NCBI GenBank assembly: GCA_947367855.1
Contig: CANBFE010000012.1
Location: 35,189-99,188 of the forward strand
Length of the DNA stretch: 64,000 bases
Origin: an uncultured Lachnospiraceae bacterium
GTDB taxonomy: Bacteria; Bacillota; Clostridia; Lachnospirales; Lachnospiraceae
Direction: 5' to 3'
The notes under the pieces are model-generated. The model was not told the DNA's origin and did not search any database. It worked only from the letters and a program-made list of their open reading frames with translations. This document shows, piece by piece, positions 26,931 through 36,400 of this stretch (positions within the stretch are counted from its first letter, which is position 1; each line of letters begins with the position of its first letter). A program made the position numbers and the translations under genes.

Positions 26931-27254
26931 TTGTGTATAGAAAATTATATTCCGGCCAAAATTATTGAGCTATGTACAAAAACAGGAATTACAAAATATC
27001 GCCTTTCCCAGACCACCGGCATTTCACAGTCTGCTTTGTCGGATATCACAAAGGGAAAGAATCTTCCCGGCGTTATTACCCTGGAAAAGATATGCGATGC
27101 GTTTGGAATTACTCTGGCACAGTTCTTTACGGAAGACGGCAATATCCTTGATTTATCAGAAGAGCAGAAGCGTCTGCTGCAGACGTGGTCTACTCTGACG
27201 CCGGAAGAGAAGAACTTTATCAATACCTGTATGGAAAGTTTGAAGGGAAAGTAA
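26931..27254 (+). CDS. XRE-family helix-turn-helix regulator
   Basis: Predicted 107 aa. The HTH is residues 10-65: KYRLSQTTGISQSALSDITKG and LEKICDAFGITLAQFF, close to Cro/CI and SinR-like regulators. The C-terminal tail (LSEEQKRLLQTWSTLTPEEKNFI) resembles dimerisation tails of Clostridia regulators. The start is TTG, with GAGGTG upstream. It may control the next two genes, which lie on the same strand. Confidence 0.88.
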   Translation: MCIENYIPAKIIELCTKTGITKYRLSQTTGISQSALSDITKGKNLPGVITLEKICDAFGITLAQFFTEDGNILDLSEEQKRLLQTWSTLTPEEKNFINTCMESLKGK

Positions 27255-27291
27255 TCTCTGGTATGAAAGACTGCGGCTATTCCTATTTGCC

Positions 27292-27948
27292 ATGCATCAA
27301 TTTAAAAAGCTTATTTTCATTGTTATACTGTGTTTTGTGGCAGGGAATCTTCAATCGGACTCCGGGCGCCGTCCTTTAGAGAATATGGATTTTTATTGTT
27401 CTGTGTCTTCTCTGAATTGCGGCATCTGCGGTCTTAACGGGGTACTTCCAAAGTCCCGGAATTCCGGTTGGGCTTCCATCGGGCTATTGCATCTGCGCAC
27501 ACTGGAAGTATATGATACACAGGTCCGGCTTTCTGATGACAGTACAGCGGAATCCGGTTCCCAATACTCTGTATTACATGGTTATTGCAACTTTGGAGCG
27601 GAATCCGGTATAGCCTATGGCACAGCCTACGGCTATGCCCATATAAACAGCATGCCGAACCGCGGAATTGCAACAGTTGACCTTACCTACGGAATTGAGG
27701 ATGAAATTGACTTTGCATTTCTGGAGGAACGGCTGTGCCAGGAATGTATTGGGAAGGTACTGGCGGAATACCAAAAAGCGGGATCGGGAAAATGCCGGAA
27801 TGTATTCCTGGTTGATTTTCAGACAATGGAATTTTATGCACTGCCTGAAGACATTATCTCTTTTATGAGAAATGATTATTACATTCACGTTGACCATGCT
27901 GACGGACTGGATCGGATTTTGATTGTTTATGCGCCGGAACAGCATTAG
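27292..27948 (+). CDS. Unknown exported protein
   Basis: Predicted 218 aa, family not recognised. The N-terminus (KKLIFIVILCFVAGNL) looks like a short signal peptide. The mature part has several Cys (SSLNCGICGLNG, ERLCQECIGK) and Gly/Tyr-rich segments (GIAYGTAYGYAHIN). It follows the XRE gene by 37 bases and precedes the HExxH gene by 48. The start has a weak ribosome site. Confidence 0.55.
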   Translation: MHQFKKLIFIVILCFVAGNLQSDSGRRPLENMDFYCSVSSLNCGICGLNGVLPKSRNSGWASIGLLHLRTLEVYDTQVRLSDDSTAESGSQYSVLHGYCNFGAESGIAYGTAYGYAHINSMPNRGIATVDLTYGIEDEIDFAFLEERLCQECIGKVLAEYQKAGSGKCRNVFLVDFQTMEFYALPEDIISFMRNDYYIHVDHADGLDRILIVYAPEQH

Positions 27949-27996
27949 TTACCTTGTCTCCCTCAAAGGGCTGACTTCAAAATGGAGGACCCTTTT

Positions 27997-29028
27997 ATGA
28001 AACTGAGAACGTCAAGCATTCCCCTTATGCTCGAATATGTGGCAGAATCGGGCATGGACCGGGAAAATGGCCAAAAAGCTGCTGACATTCTAAACCACGA
28101 AGACTATCGTTTCGAAATCAGAAGATACGGCCTGGACTCCCCGGATCCTCTTGTGTCCTATTTTTCCCACTTCAAAGATATTACGCCGAAGGATATTCCC
28201 GATCTTTGCCCGGAGCGGAAAACCGCCTTGCGGGATAAGCATGCGCTGTGGTTGGACTGCGCCGCCAATCCCCAAAAATATGCTGACAGATACGCCCAAA
28301 TCATGGGACTGCTTACGGAAGAAAACCTCCTGAACTTACAGGCCAGACTGAACGCCGCCTTTCCTGAAAAAACAGACATCGATGATACGGAGGTGATTTC
28401 CACCCTAAGCTTCGGCCCGTCTTTTGGTTATGTATTTGAGAACGCGCTTCATCTGGATTTATTCGGTATCGAAAAATACTGTACAATGGAGGAGCTGCCT
28501 TCCATCATCCTCCACGAAATGCATCACCTGCAGATTCAGAAAATGATAGGCGATTACGATACTTTTACAGAAAATTTCAGCCTTCTGGAACGTTATATTT
28601 TCCGCTTTACCGGTGAAGGCATGGCTATCAAATTCTGCAACAATGCAGAAGGTATTCTATCCAAAAGACGCAATCCTGACCTGGATGCCAATATCGGAAT
28701 TCCCGCCATGCCGATTCTTAACAGACACTTTCCGGAGCATCTCTCCCTTTTTCAGGACACTGTGGAAAAAATTGAGAAAGGCCTGATCTCCGCATCTGAA
28801 ATTGAGGAACAATTCAGGAACTATTGGTGGAATCCCCATCTCTATCCGGAAGAGAGGGAATTTCTGGAGCAGACTCCTATCTACAGCTTTGGAAACGAAC
28901 TCTTCGGAAGTATTTTTGACGCTTTCGGTCTGGAAACCATGTTCCAGTGCTTCTACCACCCGGCCAGGGTATTGGAATTAATCAGTGCTTGTGGCTGTCA
29001 GCCGTTTGATTATATTCTCCGAATTTAG
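27997..29028 (+). CDS. Putative zinc peptidase, HExxH (DUF5700-like)
   Basis: Predicted 343 aa, soluble. The motif LHEMHHLQIQ (HExxH) lies near residue 175 and is followed about 40 residues later by FTGEGMAIKFC, whose Glu could be the third zinc ligand, a pattern I recall for DUF5700 putative peptidases. No signal peptide, so it probably acts inside the cell. Substrate unknown. The ATG at 27997 has GGAGG eight bases upstream. The plus-strand neighbours are an XRE regulator and an exported protein; a regulator plus metallopeptidase pair recalls ImmA/ImmR, but the sequence does not resemble ImmA. Confidence 0.6.
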   Translation: MKLRTSSIPLMLEYVAESGMDRENGQKAADILNHEDYRFEIRRYGLDSPDPLVSYFSHFKDITPKDIPDLCPERKTALRDKHALWLDCAANPQKYADRYAQIMGLLTEENLLNLQARLNAAFPEKTDIDDTEVISTLSFGPSFGYVFENALHLDLFGIEKYCTMEELPSIILHEMHHLQIQKMIGDYDTFTENFSLLERYIFRFTGEGMAIKFCNNAEGILSKRRNPDLDANIGIPAMPILNRHFPEHLSLFQDTVEKIEKGLISASEIEEQFRNYWWNPHLYPEEREFLEQTPIYSFGNELFGSIFDAFGLETMFQCFYHPARVLELISACGCQPFDYILRI

Positions 29029-29228
29029 ATAGACCGCTGAAAAGAGGGCGCAGTCTGCAATTCCCGGAAATGTATGGCAGCTGCGCAGCCCGTCACAAAG
29101 GGCGAGGGACCCGTCCGCGATATGGCCGACAGCTCCTTCGCACCGGGCTTTGTCTGGATATCTTTTGTGTCCTATTAAACATACCCAAACGGTATACCAT
29201 CCCATTTACTGACTGACACCTTATTATA

Positions 29229-29289
29229 CTGCAGATCGCCAGGATTTACAGTGATGTCTTCGGAAAAATACCTGGCTGGCGGTCTGCAG
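29229..29289. repeat. Long inverted repeat between convergent genes
   Basis: CTGCAGATCGCCAG (from 29229) and CTGGCGGTCTGCAG (ending 29289) pair over 14 bases with one wobble; the arms are about 32 bases apart. It lies in the 341-base gap between the HExxH gene and hicB. No protein-coding frame in this gap is convincing. Role unknown. Confidence 0.6.
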
Positions 29290-29312
29290 TCGGGTTGCAC
29301 TGCAAATTTAAC

Positions 29313-29344
29313 GTAACAGTTCAGACAGGGCACTGAACTGTTAC
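29313..29344. repeat. Dispersed hairpin repeat, copy 1
   Basis: Perfect 12-base arms GTAACAGTTCAG and CTGAACTGTTAC with loop ACAGGGCA. The same element recurs at 57757-57788 and, shortened, at 63855-63878, always in non-coding DNA. It may act as a terminator-like structure or a REP-like mobile hairpin. Confidence 0.85.
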
Positions 29345-29369
29345 GAGAATGCACGTATAAATTTTTGAC

Positions 29370-29789
29370 TCAAAATTTACGTTGTATATTAAGCACGTTC
29401 ATCAATGCTTCTTGTAATACCCTTGATATATTGATTCCCGCATGTTCAGCCTCATAATTGAGCCAACTGGGAATAGTGACATTTTTCCTAACTGCTTTTG
29501 TGTCAATCTTCTTTCTATATTCTCCAGAATCAATATCAACTAAAGATACAACCGTAATTCCTTCTTCTGCAAAAGTTCCGTTATTTACATCTAAAGAATT
29601 AATTTCAGACGGTAAAGGAATTTTCATCCCATCATCTTCCATTGATACACATTTTAATTCTATAGCATCTCTAGCCATTTCTACCGCATTTACCATATCT
29701 TTTCCTTCTGTTAATATTTCCAAATCCGGAACTTCTACTAATATAACCGTATCTGTCTTTGTAAAAAACACAGGGTATATATTTTTCAT
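29370..29789 (-). CDS. hicB: HicB family antitoxin
   Basis: Predicted 139 aa. N-terminal HicB partial RNase-H-like fold (YPVFFTKTDTVILVEVPDLE, then TEGKDMVNAVEMARDAIEL) and a C-terminal ribbon-helix-helix (RKNVTIPSWLNYEAEHAGIN). It should neutralise HicA by direct binding and repress the hicAB promoter. The toxin gene lies 42 bases upstream on the same strand, the usual hicA-hicB order. Confidence 0.93.
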   Translation of the reverse strand: MKNIYPVFFTKTDTVILVEVPDLEILTEGKDMVNAVEMARDAIELKCVSMEDDGMKIPLPSEINSLDVNNGTFAEEGITVVSLVDIDSGEYRKKIDTKAVRKNVTIPSWLNYEAEHAGINISRVLQEALMNVLNIQRKF

Positions 29790-29831
29790 TATTCTTTTCC
29801 CTTTCCAGGACCTTATATACTATATATGTTA

Positions 29832-30002
29832 TTATAATCCCCTTCTCTTGATAATTGCATTTGCCAACCGTTCATCAATCTCTTTATGCCTTGGTACTTC
29901 TTCTTTCTCTGTTCCTCTTCTATAAACATCATGATTACTTCCATGACGTTCAAAAACAAATCCGCCAGCTTCCAACTTTTTAATCAAATCTCTTTGTTTC
30001 AA
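29832..30002 (-). CDS. hicA: HicA family mRNA interferase toxin
   Basis: Predicted 56 aa, starting with TTG at 30002 behind GGAGAGAG. The sequence begins MKQRDLIKKLEAGGFVFERH, has the catalytic histidine in GSNHDVY (His24) and ends in PRHKEIDERLANAIIKRRGL, all classic HicA features. HicA is a double-stranded RNA-binding-fold RNase that cuts mRNA. Short length and TTG start make it easy to miss. Promoter at 30026-30054. Confidence 0.92.
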   Translation of the reverse strand: MKQRDLIKKLEAGGFVFERHGSNHDVYRRGTEKEEVPRHKEIDERLANAIIKRRGL

Positions 30003-30025
30003 TCATACTCTCTCCTTATTTGTCG

Positions 30026-30054
30026 ATTATACACACTTTATACGTATATGTCAA
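30026..30054 (-). promoter_or_regulatory. hicA: Perfect-consensus promoter of hicAB with palindromic operator
   Basis: Minus strand TTGACA (30049-30054), 17-base spacer, TATAAT (30026-30031). The spacer holds the perfect palindrome TATACGTATA (30039-30048), a likely HicB ribbon-helix-helix target. Confidence 0.85.
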
Positions 30055-30112
30055 TCATTATGGTGTTCGTCAGCAAATGGCTTCTAATCACCATAAAATC
30101 ATATATGATTTC

Positions 30113-30562
30113 TTAGTCCAATAAACACCCTGCCCGATAAGAGCATTCCAGATAACTTGGATTCTGATAATAAATATCCGTCTGAAAATCAGATATTTTA
30201 TCACTGATAAAGGAAGAGAAAATATTCATCAATTCGTCAACTTCTTTTCCCTCTTCCGCACAATCTTCAATCATAATGCAATACAATTTCCCGATATCCA
30301 AAAAACTGGGAATCGTATATTTGCATTCGGTAATTGTATCAAAATCGCCTTTTGAAATTTTATACTGCTCAATTAATTCATCACTTACCTGTTCAAATGA
30401 AAGGCAATGATTTACTTCCGCATCATATAGCTGCTTATCAATCCCTTTCCTCCCGAATAATTTAACAATAGTACCGCGCTTATTCTGCGTTTGGCGTGCA
30501 ATATATTCAATTAAAGAACAGACATAAAAAAAATCATTTTTTTGCTTTTCTGTCATATACAA
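30113..30562 (-). CDS. Unknown 149-aa protein
   Basis: Not recognised. Helical, soluble, mixed charge (TEKQKNDFFYVCSLIEYIARQTQNKRG; middle SFEQVSDELIEQYKIS). Start at 30562 or two codons later at the second Met. It is the last gene of the defence run, 58 bases after the helicase-nuclease gene on the same strand, and may be a partner or immunity-type protein of that enzyme. Gene reality is supported by length, position and matching AT-rich composition. Confidence 0.6.
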   Translation of the reverse strand: MYMTEKQKNDFFYVCSLIEYIARQTQNKRGTIVKLFGRKGIDKQLYDAEVNHCLSFEQVSDELIEQYKISKGDFDTITECKYTIPSFLDIGKLYCIMIEDCAEEGKEVDELMNIFSSFISDKISDFQTDIYYQNPSYLECSYRAGCLLD

Positions 30563-30620
30563 TTTTACTCCTGTTAAAAGTCAGACAATTAAGTGCCGAT
30601 AGTGTATGAAAACTGCCATT

Positions 30621-33131
30621 TTATTTTCTATTGAAAAATTTAGCCAAAATCCCCTTCTTCTTTTTAGAAGTTTCCGGAATATTTTCAGGTGCTTTCGCTG
30701 CCCTTTCCTGCTGTTCCGCAACCGGATTTTTTCCGGCTGAAATAAGCGCAATATCATATTGGCTTATATCATACCCCAGTAACTGCATTATTTTCAGTTC
30801 GTCCTCCGCATCCAAAACAGCATTATGTGTCTCGCGGTATCCCTTGTCCCTGCTGAGCATTTTCAATATATTTTCAACACCGTATCCCTGTTTCATTCTT
30901 CCGGTTTTATAGCATTCCGCAGAGTCCGGAATCGCTTTATTATATTGACGGTACGCCGCTAAACGCATGATATCATACCATTCATACCCTGAATATTCCG
31001 GCAAATGTTTCTTGTCAAAGGAAGCATTATAGGCAAAAAGTTTCTGTATCTGATATGAGGCAAACCATTCGCTGATTTCTTTCAAGGCCTGCTTTCTTCC
31101 GGTAACGCGCACGCCTTTCTCGGCAAGTCTCAATTCACCAGAGAACATTCCGCCTACCCTGTACTCCGGATCAATTATGTAATATTTGGAGTCGATTCTT
31201 TCCCTGGTTTTTGCATCGGCAACTACAATACCAATGGACATTACCTCATCATTCCAGTTTGTCTCGGTATCAATTACCGCAAACTGATCGCTTTGATCCG
31301 CTGCTGTTTTCTCCCCTGTTGCATCCGGTTCAAAATAGGTTTCCATGGCCCCCTTGGTAATTGCTTTTGTGACTGCATTCAAAAAAGCTTTCCGGTCCGG
31401 CACTTCTATCTCATAGGACGTATTATCTCTGGTGTTCCACAGAATCCCCTTTTGTTTCTGCATTGCAACCATATAACTGGCGCACTGCAGAAAATGTTCA
31501 TGCGTTAATTCCGATACGAATTTTAATTCATAAACAGTATCCTCCTTAACCGCATCAGCAAAACCTTTGGCAGAAAACCTGACCTGATCACTTTTTTCAT
31601 CATAAAAATCAATTCGGCACTCCACCTGGGCGGCCTCGTCTCTGCCCAACCGCGTCTTCAGCCTGGATTTGATAAGCTCACTTTGTTCTTCATTGACAAA
31701 GGGAGTCTCCACCTGCATCCGGTACCTCTTCTGCCTGGTATCAAGCGACACCAAGAATAATATTTTCTCATCCAATGTGCTGTTTTTTATCTCTTCTGTA
31801 TACACTCCGTGCAATTTCGGATTCAGTAAAATCTTTAACTTGATAGCCGCATCTATTTCATAATGTTTAAAGTAAACCGCCTCCTGGTATATTCCGATGC
31901 AGGGAGACAGATCGATCAGCCCGTCCCGGCTTTTCACCTCAATTGTTGAAGGGTCTTCCGATATCAGCTTATTAATTTTCAGCAGTGAAAAACATTTTTC
32001 TACATCCTCTTTATATTTGAAATCAAACATTTCACTGATATCCAAATCCTCAAATTTGTGGTTTGTGTCAAGGGGTGTTGAAAGTGTTCTTTCAGACAGC
32101 ATAGCCTCATCCGGTTTCACAAAAATAATATGATCTTTCCCACGACTGGCCGCGACACAGAAAATGTTTCTCAAAATGAAATAGGACTGCTGGGGTTTTG
32201 AAATCCTTACGCTCCAATAGCTCTCCGTAAAATCAAAGATTACACAGATTTTTCTTTCCAACCCTTTACTGCTGTCATATGTTGTAAAGATCGCGGAATC
32301 TTCTTTGGGTTCCGTTTTTCCCATGGAATCATTATCGGATATGGTTGCATAGACTGTCTGCTTATTGAATTTGCGGGGATACCTTTCTTCCAAAGTATTT
32401 AAGGTATCGGCCATCGCCCCTGTTCTTGCTCCCAGGCACAGAACGTCCCCGGGAACCTGTTCTGCCAAAAAAGCCAGAACCTCTTCCTTCTCCATTTCTT
32501 CCACCCTGCAGCCGGTATTCACTCCCCTTATCTCTTTCTTCCACACCCTTCCAAGCATTGCCGCCAGAGCGTCAGACAGGCGAAAACACTGGGTAAACCG
32601 CAATCTAAGGTGATCTTCAAGAAATTCCCGCATAAATAATTCAACATTTAATGTCGTTTTATCGTATATTTTCTGTTCCATATCACCCACTGCAATAATC
32701 TGCATATCCGGGTTGCAGTCTTTTATCAGCTGCAGCAGCTCTGCCAGCTCCTGTTCAATATCCTGATATTCATCAATAATCAGAATATCGTATTTATTGA
32801 TCGAAGGTTTCCGCTGAATGAAAGTCTGTATGAGATCGGAAATTCCTGCGGATACACCATTTTTGCTCAAAACCATATAGGCAAACCCATGATAGTTCGT
32901 TACCGTAACGTTTCTCTTTTTGATCTTGGACTTTGCATCCAGTTTCAGAAGCTTATTGTAAGTCAGATACAAAACCTTTTTCGTACCCGGCAGCGCATTG
33001 CATAAATTCTGAATGGCAGTGGTTTTTCCGCTTCCTATGCAGGCATCTACAAGAATGTTTTTTCCCTGCAATGCTTTTTCAATGAACTGCTGCTGCTCAC
33101 CTGACAGCTTTACGCTAAATGTTGTATCCAT
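30621..33131 (-). CDS. SF1 helicase fused to PD-(D/E)xK nuclease and DEDDh exonuclease
   Basis: Predicted 836 aa with three parts. (1) UvrD/Rep-like SF1 helicase: Walker A CIGSGKTTAIQ (31-41), Walker B ILIIDEYQDIEQE (about 112-124), IIAVGDMEQKIYD, and motif VI VAASRGKDHIIFV. (2) RecB/Cas4-like nuclease about residues 505-590: GFADAV, then VYELKF (E-x-K) and FLQCASYM. (3) DnaQ-like DEDDh exonuclease about 615-790: FAVIDTETNW, FAYNASFDKKHLP, and HNAVLDAEDELKIM. The tail is Lys-rich. This arrangement suggests unwinding linked to DNA degradation. It follows the DptH gene in the same run and is probably an effector or repair component of the phosphorothioation system; it is not part of the described core set. 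Confidence 0.85.
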   Translation of the reverse strand: MDTTFSVKLSGEQQQFIEKALQGKNILVDACIGSGKTTAIQNLCNALPGTKKVLYLTYNKLLKLDAKSKIKKRNVTVTNYHGFAYMVLSKNGVSAGISDLIQTFIQRKPSINKYDILIIDEYQDIEQELAELLQLIKDCNPDMQIIAVGDMEQKIYDKTTLNVELFMREFLEDHLRLRFTQCFRLSDALAAMLGRVWKKEIRGVNTGCRVEEMEKEEVLAFLAEQVPGDVLCLGARTGAMADTLNTLEERYPRKFNKQTVYATISDNDSMGKTEPKEDSAIFTTYDSSKGLERKICVIFDFTESYWSVRISKPQQSYFILRNIFCVAASRGKDHIIFVKPDEAMLSERTLSTPLDTNHKFEDLDISEMFDFKYKEDVEKCFSLLKINKLISEDPSTIEVKSRDGLIDLSPCIGIYQEAVYFKHYEIDAAIKLKILLNPKLHGVYTEEIKNSTLDEKILFLVSLDTRQKRYRMQVETPFVNEEQSELIKSRLKTRLGRDEAAQVECRIDFYDEKSDQVRFSAKGFADAVKEDTVYELKFVSELTHEHFLQCASYMVAMQKQKGILWNTRDNTSYEIEVPDRKAFLNAVTKAITKGAMETYFEPDATGEKTAADQSDQFAVIDTETNWNDEVMSIGIVVADAKTRERIDSKYYIIDPEYRVGGMFSGELRLAEKGVRVTGRKQALKEISEWFASYQIQKLFAYNASFDKKHLPEYSGYEWYDIMRLAAYRQYNKAIPDSAECYKTGRMKQGYGVENILKMLSRDKGYRETHNAVLDAEDELKIMQLLGYDISQYDIALISAGKNPVAEQQERAAKAPENIPETSKKKKGILAKFFNRK

Positions 33132-33192
33132 AAAATTCCCCTTTTTCTTATCTTTGGCAGGTCTATTGTTTCACTTTTCTTCCTGCTCTTCC

Positions 33193-33405
33193 TCACTCGC
33201 CATTCTGATACCGTCTCCTATAATACTCCATTGTGCGATACTCAATAATATCCTTCATCTGCTCCTTTATCACAATACTCCCAATTATTGGCTTCAACTC
33301 CTCCTTAAGCGCAATGACATACCCTTCTGCGTCAGTGAAAAACCCCTTCCCCGACGCCGTCATATACCGCACCGGCATGCTTTTGGCCTTGAAAACCTGA
33401 ATCAA
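33193..33405 (-). CDS. Unknown 70-aa protein downstream of dptH
   Basis: Not recognised. Basic, with an alpha/beta look (YMTASGKGFFTDAEGYVIAL) and a charged C-terminal helix (EYRTMEYYRRRYQNGE). The TTG start at 33405 overlaps the dptH stop codon (TTGA), so it would be translated by coupling; the internal Met at about 33381 is an alternative. Separate from the helicase gene by 61 bases. Confidence 0.5.
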   Translation of the reverse strand: MIQVFKAKSMPVRYMTASGKGFFTDAEGYVIALKEELKPIIGSIVIKEQMKDIIEYRTMEYYRRRYQNGE

Positions 33406-36400
33406 ATTCTTTCTTCAAAAGAAGAAACAGAAACTACCACTGGCTGACTTCCCCCAAATGTGCCATTCTTTTTGAGTCGATCTCCAACCACAATACATCG
33501 CCCTTTTTTAAGTCCTTTCACCTCTGCCGTCCAATTACTTTCACCTGTGGGGTCTAACTGCCTTGCAATTTTTATTATTTCGTCATCTGTAGGCTTAAAA
33601 TATAGTTTATATGCCGCCTGTAATAAACGGACAACCTCATCATCCCTTAAGATTTTCAAGGATTGTGTTGCAAACCATGCAGACCACCCAAATTTCCTTC
33701 CTTCCGTCAATATAACTGCACTTGGAGAACTCTTTTTATGGGACAAATTCTGCGCCTCATCTAGCACAACGACAAATGGTTTATCCTTATTACCAAATTT
33801 CTTCGTATAATACCAGGCATCCCACAACATTAGTTCCGTTATAATAACCTGCATTTCCCGATTAATTCCGGTTAATTGAAAAATATTAATTTCGCTCTCC
33901 TCTCCATACAGCACATCTCCCCAGTCAAAGTCTGAATCATTTTCGAAAGATATGGATTGAAAAAAAGGCTCCATCTTAGAAATGACCGTTTTAGCAACTT
34001 TATTATTCTCCTGCACTTCTTCCAGTTCCGCCCTAAAATATGTCATATTCATCTTATCGCCATGAGTATTTATCCCATTTAATGCTGCGGAAAAAATTAC
34101 GGATGATTGCTGATCTCCGAAATCATAGACATGGGAAAAAATATCTGCCAGTCTTGACGCAACATCAGCAGCTTTTTCTTTCATTATGGTTCCACCCAAA
34201 TCAATATCATGGCGAATGAAAGGATTAATAGGGACTCCCTCATAATAGAAAAATCTTTCTTTTATTTTATCATTCATTGCATCCACAAAAGATTTTTCCA
34301 ATTGTTTCTTATTAAAACCTTCTGTATAGTCAAAAATCACTGCTCGTATATTAACTTTTGCCAGTTCATACAGCATCGTCTGAATACTATAGGTTTTTCC
34401 CTGCCCAGATGTTCCTGTTATCAGTAAATGCCTGTTTGCCAAGTTCTTATTTCCAAATTCCCAGTAGATTGGTTCTCCTGTTATATCACGTCCTATTAAA
34501 ATTCGCGCATACTGCGGACTTCCATTTATATCATCTACACTGTTCGCGGGGAATGTTTCTGCTTCAACCTCCTGACCCGCTGCCGAATTGTCAGCAACCG
34601 GCTGAACTATGCTTTTTAATTCTGTGACTTCCTCATCTAAACCATCATGATTGTCATAATCCACCATTTCATCATCAGCTATATCATAATGAAGTGTATC
34701 TGTAAGAAACTCTGTCTCAACCAGGGCCTGCACAGCTTCCAACAAAATTTCCTCATCAATCAGATACTCGAACATGCCTTTAAGCGGTATCATAATTTCA
34801 GTCACATTATCTGAAACACACATTTGATGACTCACATTATTTCTGCCCTCCATAAAATAGAAAGCATATTTTTCACCATCCTGCTCCATCTCCAGGTCAT
34901 ACTTATCATTTAACAGCATAACCCGAACTGGCGAATTGATTAATTTTTCATACTTTTCCTTATCTGTTCCTACAATTCCATAAGCTACCATCTTTTCAAC
35001 ATTAGAAATTACATGCTGCATCATATAATTCCGATAAATAACCTTATCAATCCGCTTTATGTCTTCATCATCTACTTTATCAACAAAGGTCTGATACAGC
35101 AGAATAGCTGTATTTTTAGTCTGTTTATGCGCTTTTTCCTTTACTTCCGCATTCACCTGCCCATGTTTCACCTCAATGGGAACATATTTCACAGAAATAT
35201 GCTGCGAATTTGTTACTTTAATACCGGCCATCAGAATATCGTCGGAATTCATACTAAATTTTTCGATAATCTCCCTCTCAATCAACGCTTTTTTTGAGAA
35301 TAAACAATTTGTCAATGTCCCTCCAATAGAGCCGGTAACTCGTAAAATCTCATCTAATGCAAGCGGAATCCAGATGTATTCAGGCATCAGACACGCAAAA
35401 TACACTCTGCAAAATCTTATTGCAGAGACTAAGCTTATCTTTTCATCAATCATAATCAAATTATTTTTGACAAAAGACATCAGCCATTCACCGCTATATG
35501 CATTATAGTTTTTTATGACCCCTTTTATATCCATATCCTTTCTATATTGGGTCAATCTGCCTTTCAAATATGCTGTTATCACATCAATATACTGTTGGGA
35601 TTTCTTTGTCACCGTAATAGATGAATATCCGCTTGCAGTAATATTTTTATCCGGATAGTGGATAATAATCAAGTCATCATTCTTATCTTCCTGACTGATA
35701 AAGAAATCCAAATCAATTCGAGGCTCTACAAAAACCACCCAATTAGAAGCATCATAAATTGCTTTTAACTTTGGAGATTTGGTATTTTGAACTGCCAACG
35801 CGATACTATAATCGCGAATAATCGGACTGCCCATATCGCAATTTGCCAACTCATTATAAGCAGTTACCAATTCGCATAACATAGAATCATCCAAAGCTTC
35901 ATCAATATACTGCGCCCCAAATCCGTACTTATAAAATCCGCTTTCTCTGTCTAAACTGGACGGAATATCCGATACAAGTCCGCCAAGCATGATTCCGGAC
36001 TTTGACCTTGATATTGCATTTGTCTTATTTGACTGGAAATCTGCCTGCATGGCACAAAACGTAATATGGGAATAGCCGAATTTTCCTTCATCCTTGTTTG
36101 CAAAATACTGTAGATTTTCTGTATACCAATCACAGAAACCATCGACTAAACCCGCATCCTTTTTTCCAAAACCGTTTTCAGCGCGTCTTCTCATATAATC
36201 AGGCTTTGTCATTTCATCCAATTCATTTCTTCCAAGGCCTTGATAATAGTAGTTTAACTCCAACCTTAGTTTTCTGAAATCACTATTTTTTCTATAAAGC
36301 TCAATAAGAGCATCTATTATTTCCTGTGTATGATATATTCCAACTATATTCAGTATAAAGGTATTGTTAGGAATATTCTGAAATAAATAAGAAAACTTGG

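Noticed and set aside
27997..29028. ImmA/IrrE peptidase of a phage-type element
   Set aside because: HExxH is present, but the surrounding sequence and third-ligand spacing differ, and no integrase or excisionase is nearby.
28978..29205. Seventy-five-codon minus-strand frame
   Set aside because: Overlaps the end of the HExxH gene, no ribosome site, no recognised family; possibly remnant DNA only.
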